Assembly: GCA_037039925.1 (NCBI GenBank)
Contig: JAXRKP010000591.1
Coordinates: 127,501 to 191,500 of the forward strand
Reading direction: 5' to 3'
Length of the DNA stretch: 64,000 nucleotides
DNA from: Doris montereyensis
Taxonomy: Eukaryota; Mollusca; Gastropoda; Nudibranchia; Dorididae
How positions within the stretch are numbered: the stretch's first letter is position 1; every line of letters begins with the position of its first letter. The notes under the pieces are model-generated. The model searched no databases. It was not told the origin of the DNA and saw only the letters and a program-made list of their open reading frames with translations. This document shows positions 51,081 to 60,681 of this stretch, piece after piece. The position numbers and the translations under genes are program-made.

Positions 51081-51140
51081 GAGAGAGAGAGAAGGAGAGA
51101 GGGAGGGGGGAGAGGGAGAGAGTTTATTTGAAAAACCAAG
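50757..51140. repeat. two GA/CAGA microsatellites in a diverged tandem duplication
   Basis: GA/CAGA tracts at 50765-50918 and 51040-51120 are both followed by GAGAGTTTATTTGAAAAA. Similar strings continue downstream (TGCTCAAACTTTG at 50971, TGTTCAAACTCATG at 51147), so a unit of about 200 bp including the microsatellite was duplicated. Confidence 0.75.
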
Positions 51141-51388
51141 ATGAACTGTTCAAACTCATGTCATAGCTGCAAAATTCATGACAGATAGTATAAATTGTAG
51201 TAAGGTAGCATCCAAGTGTGCACATACAGCTCTTTAAGAAATAAGACAATAATGAGTATTGTAGGTAGAAAGTACTGTGTAGTGGACTGAATACTTAATT
51301 AATAAAGTTATTGTCAATCATAGCAAATAAAAACATTTTTTAATCACACAGTGAAATCAGTAACTAGACTACCAAAATAATGAACTTT

Positions 51389-54014
51389 TCATTGCTTTTT
51401 CAAGTCGTCAGAGATTTTAGAGCAAAGACGACGTTTGAGCTCTCTGGACTCGTCATCAGTAGCGTTGGCTTTGGCTCCCTCTGCCAGCTTTACTAGTTCT
51501 TTTGATGGTTCAAATGTTGCGGCAGTCTGCTCTGTGTTTTTCAGTGACAACTTTGTCTGCAGAAGTGCCACCAAGCTCTGGGACTTTAAAGATGTGCGCT
51601 GCTCCCGCTTTACGAGTTTCAGTTGGCTGAAAAGACGTTCAACCGCTGCATTAGATGCAGGGAAAGAGGCAGCCACCTCGACGAGTTGGAGTAAATTGGG
51701 GTATTTAAAAGAGCTAAGGATCTTTTCATCTTTTATCTTTCTCCAATAGGCCTCCCATGACATGTCTGCAGTCAGGCCATCGGTGAATATATGTGACCGC
51801 CATTCCGTGTCAAGTTGAACTGGGTTTATTGTTGTCTTCATGTAAGGCATGTTTTCCAGTACCTTCATCAAGCTTGGCGGTTTTCTATTAATGGCATTGG
51901 CTGAATGTGTCCACTCCACCAGCTGGAACACAGGACTTGCCAGATCAAATCTTGTTTTGATCTACTTAAAAGCCTCTAAAAGGAAGGCCAGGCACGATTC
52001 CATGAAAATATTTACTTCGGCAGGTTCAGCACCTTTCTTGACCTCTGATAAAGTGTCAGTTGCTGCCATGCCAAGGTAAACTTCCTCCAGGGGCACTCTG
52101 TTTTGTTGACTTGTATCGATGTCTTTTTCACAACAGTGTCAACAGTCTTCCGGACGTACTGTGGTTTCAGGAAGTCTCCAGCAATTGCTCTCAGCAAACC
52201 TGTCATTTCAGCTCGCAAGCTGTGCAAGAGAGGGTAGTCGCTTTGGAACAGTCTGTTGAATCCGTTCAATCATTCCAACTCAAAGCTAAGGAATTCCAAA
52301 TAAGCTTTCATGAACGGGTTCCTCAGTGTGGCCAGGGTCCTCTCTGTTGAATGAGTTGGGTCTTCGGTCATTACAAGGGTGTAGTAGTGCTGCAATGGCT
52401 CGTATTGCTCCAGTAACCGATCAACACATGCTTTCAGAGAAAGCCACCTTGTTTGTCCCGGTGCCAACATCTTGTGGGGTTCTGTTTCAAAAAAGACTTG
52501 AAAAGTCTTGAAGTCTTACAAAAGAAAGTAAGAGACCATTAGAATTATTGTTTACTTTAGTAATATTATTTAGTAATAATTATATATAATATGCCTTATC
52601 TCTGCAGTGAACGTTTTATTTAATTTAATCATCTGACTGTCCTTCAGGACATTGCATCTCTGACCCTTCCTATGTAAAAATCTGTTCTGCGCCATTCTTC
52701 CCGCCTTTGGCATGTGTAATAATAATATTCATAAATTGAAATATATGCTTACTTTACAGTTAGCCATTAGGATATTATAAAAGTTTGTAAATGCTCCTTT
52801 CATAAAAAAAAAGAATAAAGTAAACAGAAGTTGTGAATGAAATGCTGTGAACTTATACTTATTATAATTTTTTAAATTGCTTTCTTTACACATTGTGACA
52901 AAATGTACAATGCGAATGCTAACCATTATTATGGTGGCAGACAGAAATCGTGATGCATTACTATCATAGAAGTATATGAAGATGGGTACTTACTAAGAAA
53001 ACAAGTGAAAATATGATAAATACAAAATACAATAGCTATGACCATGACACACAAGAACAGGAACATCATACTTACTTCTGCTCGTTTAAATGATCTGTGA
53101 AAATGGGCGTAGACATCTCGACAGAGGTCCTCCAGGTTCTTTGGCAGTTTTAGTGCTGCATATGATGATGCCAAGTAGATCAAATGACACAAACACTTTA
53201 CTGTTTGCAAGTGACTGATGTCACGTTGCAAACACTGGACCACTGATGTGTGCTTCCCAAACATCACGTTACATGTGTCGGAACAAAAGCCAACAATGTT
53301 TTCCATGGGTAAATGCATTAAACCAAAGCAATCCTTGATGGCTCTATACAACCCTTCTGCAGTTGTGTCAGCTGGTTGCACAATGTCAAGAAGAAATGTT
53401 TGGGGAGAAAACAACTGCATGTCAAAATAACAGCAAATAATTGCAAATTGTGTGGTAGCAGACATATCGGTTGTTTCATCAACGATAAGGCTAAATTTTC
53501 TGCCACCAAGTGTAGTTATAGCTTCTTTGGTGTGTTGAAAGCCAAATACTTGGCGTATGATGTTAGTTGCCTTTTACTTCTTCAAAGACATGTCAGCAAC
53601 TCCATCTGCTCGTGGGAAAAGGTTGGAAATTAATTCCGTCAGGGGCTCAATGGTGTTTATAGGCAAATTTTGTTCGGCAATGAACGCACATAGTTTAATT
53701 TCAATGACAGTAGCTCTCGACCCAAATTGTTTTTTGAAAAAGCTCTCAAGTGGGGCACTAGAGATAGTCGATGCGGTTGCACTGTTGTGCTTTTTACTTT
53801 TCATGTGCCGCAACAGACTTGTTTTGCTGCAAAATACAAGAAATATCTACGTTGCATTTAGCGCAATGTGGATTCGTTTATTTCCACGGGCGGTGATACA
53901 CGTCAACCATGGCTTAAAGTCGGGAATGTCAAACCATTTGGAGCAGAAAAGCTGCTCTGTTGTTACTTTTTAACCAGGGGGCTCCTCAAGATTGTCAACA
54001 TAGGAGGATGCCAT
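51389..54014 (-). pseudogene. hAT transposase with BED finger, one candidate intron, disrupted
   Basis: Reads right to left from an ATG at 54014 (MASSYVDNLEEPPG). The BED-type finger has FDIPDFKPWLT, a CAKC pair in a shifted frame, then LLRHMKSKKH. The middle domain includes FSLIVDETTDMS, SDTCNVMFGKHTSVVQCLQ and CHLIYLASSYAALKLP. TRWLSLKACVDRLLEQYEP follows, and the hAT C-terminal dimerisation region is FKYPNLLQLVEVAASFPASN with AAVERLFSQ (about 51600-51690). A candidate intron runs from a GTAAG donor (53075) to an acceptor at 52507, joining in phase. Stops lie at about 53970, 53572, 52270 and 51962, and there are frameshifts in the finger and near 52027. It is a near-complete but dead hAT transposase or hAT-derived ZBED-like gene. 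Terminal inverted repeats were not found. Confidence 0.85.
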
Positions 54015-54207
54015 TTTGAACGAGGGATCTCAGGCCTCATCCTCAGGATCTAGATCTAGTTCTATGCCTTCTATAGTCTCTAAACCAAGTAATGAAAATG
54101 TAGACAGTAGATTGATCTAATCAAACTTACATGAAGTAAACTAGTGAAATGAAATCTAGATTCTAGATCTAGAACTAGATCTAAATAGAATAATAGTGTG
54201 GCTGTGA
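54015..54207. repeat. TCTAGATCT-rich tract upstream of the hAT pseudogene
   Basis: GATCTAGATCTAG at about 54046 and TCTAGATTCTAGATCTAG at about 54155. No promoter motif recognised. Confidence 0.5.
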
Positions 54208-54368
54208 ATTTCGTATTACAAGCGCGTGTGTACTTTCTCTTTTGTTTGTATTAACAATAGACAGTATGACAGCTGCCAGCAGTACAAAAAATATTTCGTA
54301 TTACAAGCGCGTGTGTACTTTTGTTTGTAAGACAATAGACAGTATGCCAGCTGCCAGCAGTACAAAAT
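54208..54368. repeat. tandem duplication of about 80 bp
   Basis: Two units, 54208-54292 and 54293-54368, share TTTCGTATTACAAGCGCGTG, ACAATAGACAGTATG and CAGCTGCCAGCAGTACAAAA. The second lacks about 9 bases after GTACTTT. Followed by a G-rich tract (54386-54412). Confidence 0.92.
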
Positions 54369-54750
54369 ATAATTGTAGGAAACAAGGGGGGCGAGGGGGG
54401 GGGGGCGGTGGCGATTGATAAACGTCCAATGCTTGTTTCGTATTTTTGTAGGCCTAGATCTAGGCCCCATTGGCTAGCCTAGGCAAAAGTTTATAATGCT
54501 TAAAGGTGTTTTAAAAACTTTAACTTATAAAAAGAAAAAGAAACAATTCTATAAAATTAAAATTTATAAATAATATTTTGTAAGGGGTGGGGGAAAGAAG
54601 AAAAATCCTTTTTCGAGACAAAAATTCCTTTTCCTTTTAAAATTCCTTTTTTTTCCAAAAAATTCATTAAAAGAAGGAAAATTCCTTGAAAGTGGAAGCC
54701 CTGAATCATACCAATACCAGACTATTGTACGGTGGCACCCACCTTGTAAC

Positions 54751-57700
54751 TAGAGGTGTGCGAGTAGCACTTTTTACTACTCGAGTACTCGGTCGGACAA
54801 CTGCCAACTACTCGATGGAGTACTCGAGATTCTACTCGAGTTTTAATGAACAAAGTTTTCGCCAAATGAAAATGTACATTATATAATTATTTTTTTTGAC
54901 TGGAAGGCAATGTCAGAGTTGTGGGTGAGTCAACTGAATATATGTAGACTAAACAATCATGAGTCATCAACGATTGCCCAGCTGTAAAAAAAAATTAAGA
55001 ATTATTTTATTTTTTTTGGTTGGCTTTTTTTTTTTTTTTTTTTTTTTTTCTCAATTTCTAAAAAAAATGTAAGAATTAATTTTTTTTTGGTTGGGTTTTT
55101 ATTTTTATTTTTATTTTTATTTTTATTTTTTGGGGGTGGGGGTGGGGCGGGTGTTTGGTTTATTTTTTCTTTGTTTTTTTTCTTCCTCTCAATTTCTATA
55201 AATTGTTAAAAAATAGCAGCATATCAACATGTTGCGGGAGCAGTCTTGAACGCCTGGATGATATGAGTTCACCAGCCGCTGAGAAAAGTCTTCCCGACGG
55301 AACAGATGAAGCTGGTGTGCAGAGATATTTCTTTGCAAGTGTTGCCAGTAGTGGAAACAGCTTTTCATTCTTTTTTCAGTAGCCGAAGGATCTTGCAGAC
55401 GATTCAAAGGTTTGCTTTCAAAACAGCGCCAGAATTCAATCTCGCACGTGACTGCTTGGTGTCGCTTTGAAGAGGCAGTGTCCACGAGCGTGTCAAAATG
55501 GGTCCACAAAGATTCTGATGGAGGGTTGTCTTCCACACAAACGACCGTGTTTTCTTACATGTCTATGTCAGCTGGTAAAGGCATTTCAGACATGAGTTTG
55601 GTCACTGCATTATTTGCATTTTCTTTTGCTACAAAAGCCAATTTTTTAAAGCGAGGGTCCAGAATTGTGGCAGCAGCAATAGTGAAGAAAGTCTGTGGCT
55701 GGAAAACGCTTTTTGAGGTTGTTGGACAGTTTTTCTGCCAGTATGGAGGTTTCAGCCTTGGCGTGGAGCTGATATTTGTCTTCATCGCCCTGAGCAGTAA
55801 GATGACTTTTGACAACGACACGTATTTATCAGCTGAAAATTCGTTGGTTACGATCCTCAAACAGTTTGAGCAGGTCCGCCGACATCTTTAAGCAGGTAAC
55901 GCTCGTCTCCTCCAAATACGTACTGGGTATGCCGGCATAGCACAGTGTTTTTGTGACTGCTTCGTGCTGCTCCAAATACCTGACGATCATTTGCTATGTC
56001 GAGTTCCATCGGGTACAGACATCCATCACCAGTCTGCGTAGTTCCAGGTCCAACTCCTCTTGAGCAACACACAAACTTTCCATAGCTTTGGTGCTATGGT
56101 GAAAATAGCTCACGATGGCCTTGGTTTTGTCTCTGGCAGTTGAAAAGGGTGGCTCATCCAGTGCTAACTTCACAACCAGATGCAGCATGTGAGCAAAGCA
56201 GGGCAAATGACGAAATCCAAGCAGTCTGACCGCTGTCACCATGTTTGCTGCTCCATCGGTCACTACAGCGACGATTTTAGTGTTGATGCCCCACTGCGTG
56301 CAGATCTTTGTCACCTCTTCTGAAATGTTCTCACTGGTGTGATCGGTCTTCATGTAGACTGTGTTTAGTACGGCAGACTTCAAAATCAAGTCATCTGTGA
56401 TGTAGTGACAGGTCACGGTGAGGTAGGACATGGTTTGTCTCGACGTCCAGCCATCGGTGGTCAGAGAGATGTGCTCCACCGCAGACAGCTCCTCTCGCAG
56501 TTGCGCCACTTTAAGATCATAGAGCTCCTTCAATCGGTGTCTTGTCAGGGTTGTCCGGCTCGGAATGGTGTAGGCTGGATCCAGAGCTGTGATGAACTCA
56601 CGGAAGCCTGCATCGTCAACAATAGAAAAAGGCTGCATGTCTCTGACGATCATCTTCATAAGCTTCTCTGTCAGCATTTTCTGTCTCCGGCTGTCGGCAG
56701 GGTACTTCTTGGTGGCGACACAGGATGCATCAATCATTGGCTGTTGTTGTAAACGTGGGCGTTTACTTGGTGTCCCCGTCTGATCATCTTGTAGAGATTT
56801 CGACTCAGTTGGGTGTTTGCTTGACAGGTGTCTCAACAAATTAGTAGTCCCTCCACAATTGGTCAGTTGCAGCCTGCACAGGTTGCATGAAATCTTTTTC
56901 CCATCAGGCAATTTTGGAAAAAACAGCCAAACAGTACTCTTCTATTTAATAGTGCTGGCATTCATCTATCTTGCTTGATAGATTGGCGGGACGATAACTT
57001 CGAAAATTCGTGTGTGGCAGTACAGATGATCAGTGATCTGACTGAAACTGATAGTGATAGCCTAGACTAGTGACAAATCACAAATCATCGGGCATATCCT
57101 TTTAGAGACAAAGGATGCCCCAAATATGGTTATAACGGTTTATTACCATAACCGATTCCAAGGAAAGATGCTACATCGGGATCATCATCACCATATAAGG
57201 CAATAATGAAAAATAATGAAACCGCGTTGCGTGACCTTCGTAAAGACAAGGCCTGATACCAGGTCAAATAGAGTGAATGTGACGTTACATGTCTGACGAC
57301 TGAGCGTGCTCTGCGGGGTTACCAGAGCTAGTGATATTTCACTAGATCTTATGATTTTTTCAAAATCTAGTGATCTAGTGAATGTTTTTGAAAAAAAGCC
57401 AAAATCTAGTGAAATTTTGTTTTGTAAATTTATTTTTCTTTTCAGTTTTTCTCTTTTATTATTCTTTTTTTTTTTAGCTCTCTTGTCTTTGGGTTCTATT
57501 GTGGTTTCACTTCGGAAGAGAAGTTTCAGTCCTTAGTAGATATATTATATCTTCTAGGTAATCTAGATTCTAGATTCTAGATTTAGATCTAGATTTATAT
57601 CTAGAATTTAGATCTAGATTCTAGTAACTAGGTCTAGAATCTAGATCTAGGCCTAGATCTACGTTTCTATTCAGTCAGTAGGTTCCAAAGTCCTGGCTCT

Positions 57701-57854
57701 TCTTTTTTTTATAGTTCTTCTAAGATTCCAGAAACAATTTTAAGCATATTTATTTATTTTTAAAATAGAAGAAAATTACTCGACCGAGTACTCGAGTAGT
57801 TGTGACACCTGTTGTGAATTACTCGAGCGGACCTCGAGTACTCACACACCTCTG
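54751..57854 (-). mobile_element. hAT DNA transposon with TIRs and 8-bp TSD
   Basis: The left end reads TAGAGGTGTGCGAGTAG and the right end is its inverse (minus strand CAGAGGTGTGTGAGTACTCG), matching the CAGNGGTG-type ends of hAT elements. TACTCGAG palindromes cluster at both subterminal regions (54777-54840 and 57778-57840). Flanking 8-mers CTTGTAAC (54743-54750) and CTTGCAAC (57855-57862) are a target-site duplication with one difference, as hAT insertion produces. The element carries a disrupted transposase on the minus strand and lies just upstream of the protease of a Ty3/gypsy remnant, hence probably inside it. Confidence 0.9.
55196..56965 (-). pseudogene. hAT transposase of the 3.1-kb element, disrupted
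   Basis: An ATG at 56965 begins the frame, with a TAG at 56942-56944. The BED finger follows: STVW, ISCNLC and LLRHLSSKH. A 305-residue open stretch (55994-56911) includes FREFITALDPAYTIPSR, LTTDGWTSRQTMSYLTVTCH (the conserved first catalytic region of hAT enzymes), VVTDGAANM, CFAHMLHLVV and CTRWNST. A TAG ends it at 55994; the same frame continues to two stops at about 55830, then shifts to TILDPRFKKLAF. The C-terminal dimerisation domain (YLCTPASSVPSGRLFSAAG, RSRLLPQHVDMLLFF) is in another frame, ending at 55196. All domains of a ZBED1-like hAT transposase are present; the gene is inactive. Confidence 0.9.
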
Positions 57855-57862
57855 CTTGCAAC

Positions 57863-60340
57863 TTCCCCAACAGTCACACAAACCGAGTGCCAACCAGGAA
57901 ACGATCGGGCGGGTCAACAGCAGCCCATACTGCTGGTGGCCCGCGAAATACTTTCTCTTTATAACTGACGATGTATCAGGAAATAAATTCCTTGTAGATA
58001 CTGGCGCCCAAGTATCGGTAATCCCAGCTACGTGGAAAGACAAACACTCAAAATCAACAGGCAAAACCCTAACAGCCGCAAACGGATCACCCATTCCAAC
58101 ATACGACGTGCGCTATACATGAATACGCGTAAACAAACGCAACTACGAAGCCCGTCTCGTCATAGCTGACGTCCAACGCTCACTTTTAGGAGCAGATATC
58201 CTGAGGCAACACAACTTTCTCGTTGACATCCGAGGACAACGGTTAATCGAGGGGGACACATACACCTCTATTCCGTGCTCCATATTTCAAGTCAGCTACA
58301 ACTACCTAGCTCCGATCGACAACAGCAATAATTTCCGAAAAGTATTGAACGGTTTCCCAGAAATACTTTCACCCACTTTCTCCTCAGCAGATGTCAAGCA
58401 TGGAGTAAGTCTCCACATACCCACCACTGGCCGGCCCGTCCACGCGCGGACGCGACGCTTAGACCTAAAAAGCTCTTCTTGGCTAAAAAAAAAAAAAGAG
58501 TTCGCTGAAATGGAGAAGATGGGAATCATAAGAAGATCCAATAGTCAATGGGCCTCGCCTCTCTGCACATGGTTAAAAAATCGAATGGCGATTGGAGACC
58601 TTGCGGAGACTTCCGGCGACTAAATGATATCACCGTCCCAGATCGTTACCCAACCCCCCACATCCAATATTTCACAGCCAACCTAGCGGGCAAGAAAATC
58701 TTTTCCAAGATAGATTTGGTAAAAGCTTACCACCAAATCCCCGTACTTCCGGAAGATGTGCCCAAAACGGCTGTGGTAACGCCTTTTGGCCTCTACGAGT
58801 TCATACGAATGCCATCGCACAGTCTGCAAAAGGCTAACAGAATTTGGACTCGTAATACGTCTGGAAAAATGCCTGTTCGGTGTCAACGAAATCGACTTCC
58901 TCGGACACAGGATCTCGAGTACAATACCGCTGCAGTTAAAAGTGAAGGCTCTGAACGAATTTTCAAAACCTACAACTATCAAAGGATTGCAGGAATTTAT
59001 CGGAATGGTCAACTTCTATCATCGTTTCATCCCCCGCCTTGCTGCTCTCCTGCAACCGCTCGATGTCACACTCAAATCTGCTCAAGCCCGGCAACCGCTG
59101 TCCTGGTCAGAACAAATGACAAAATCCTTCGACCACACAAAGCAAGCATTGGCCAACGCTACCTTACTTGCACACCCCAACCCGACCGCTAAACTAGCTC
59201 TGACAAGCGACGCCTCTAATTGTGCGATTGGAGCGGTTTAGAGCAATACGTACAAGGATCATGGAAACCCCTAGCCTTTTTCAGTAAACAGCTACGCGAG
59301 ACAGAACAAAAGTACAGTACTTTTGACCGTGAGTTGCTAGAACTGTATCTTGCCATTCGACATTTCCGTTTCATGTTGGAAGGTAGAATGTTCACCGCAC
59401 ATACCGACCACAAACCGTTAGTCCAGGCAATGAGTAAAGCAACAGAACCTTGGTCAGCAACGACATTTATCCTTCATTTCCGAATTCACGACCAACATAC
59501 AGCACATCGCTGGGAAATCTAACGTTGTTGCCGATTGTCTATCAAGACCATCAATCGAAACAGTTTCTCTTGCCACTCTTGGTGTTGATTATACAGCGAT
59601 GGCAAAGGCCCAAACCAACAGCGAGGAAACCCAGGTCTACCGTACCGCTACCGCCGGTTTGCAGATGGCATCCTCCTGTCTCCGATTCTGGTCCTAACCT
59701 GTTATGCGACATTTCAACAGGACGGGCTCGACCTATAGTGCCAACCGAATTTTAAAGACAGATTTTTGATCAGCTGTAAAGTCGTACGGCACCTCCCACA
59801 ACCCGTCACGGACAGCCACCAACATTCATATCATCAGAACTGAAGTTCGCTCAATTTGTTTTTCATTCGAAATGACGCCCACCGCCACCCATTACAACGA
59901 CCCTACAATGGACCATTTAAAGTTATCGCACTAGGGGACAAAACATTCCGCATCGATGTCGGGGGGGTCGAGAGGAAAAAAATTCCGTCGACCGGCTAAA
60001 GCCAGCCTATGTGGACATAATCAACCCCGTGCCTGTTGCTCAGGCCCCACGTCTGGGGCGCCCTCCAAATAGGCCTATATCTTGCGTCCTTGTGAACCAA
60101 GATACTGCACCTCAAATTCTTTCACCACTCCAGGCGAAAGAAGACAATCACAAGCGCTTCACCACAAGGTCGGGTCGTGCCATCAAGACTCCCAAACCCC
60201 TATGGTCACGCAAGGGGAGCTGTGTAGCGTTGCCACTACATACACTTACACACGCAGCACACAAGGACACTAAAAACAACTCACTCTACACACACCGCCG
60301 CTCGGCAAAACCAGTGTACAACAAGCTCACCGAATAAAGC
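57863..60340 (+). pseudogene. Ty3/gypsy pol remnant with internal deletions
   Basis: Retropepsin motif NKFLVDTGAQVSVIP (Asp-Thr-Gly at 57997-58005), with an in-frame stop at 58120, then LLGADILRQHNFLVD. The reverse transcriptase has [26 protein letters not shown] and [15 protein letters not shown], preceded by a shift in a poly-A run (about 58485-58498). After FIRMP (about 58816) the sequence jumps to the region after the catalytic YxDD box, so roughly 60 residues holding it are missing. RNase H pieces: LTSDASNCAIGAV, FSKQLRETEQKYSTFDREL and AHTDHKPLVQAM. CDISTGRARPIVPTEF follows, then only the integrase C-terminus (RPYNGPFKVIALGDK near 59905); its zinc and DDE parts are deleted. It may belong to the CsRn1-like lineage. 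LTRs were not found. Confidence 0.88.
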
Positions 60341-60681
60341 AGTCGCTTTCTACTTTTCTCCTCAACCCTTGTGTTTGTGTTCCATCCTTGGCTTCAATAT
60401 GGTTGTTTTTGTTTTATTATAATTTTGTTGTTGTTAGGCTCCAAATGAGATAGATAGATCTAGCACATGTAATCAATATTTGCAGCGGGAATTAATGCAA
60501 TTTATAAACAACATCCGACTTATTAGATCTACCACCGTTCATTGAGTTTGATTAATCAAACAATAAAATTCAACAAATTCCATAATTATAGTATGGTGAC
60601 AATCAAAAGCAGATACGATTTAAAATGAATTATAGGAAGGTCAAATTTGCCTGTATGATTTGACCACAGAGACAAATTCCA
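60341..60681. other. spacer between gypsy and Harbinger remnants
   Basis: AT-rich, with one GATAGATAGATCTAG string. An AATAAA overlaps the end of the gypsy frame (60334). No feature. Confidence 0.4.

Noticed and set aside
60011..60337. Separate 108-residue gene
   Set aside because: It is the C-terminal extension of the gypsy pol remnant, following the GPF motif; not an independent gene.
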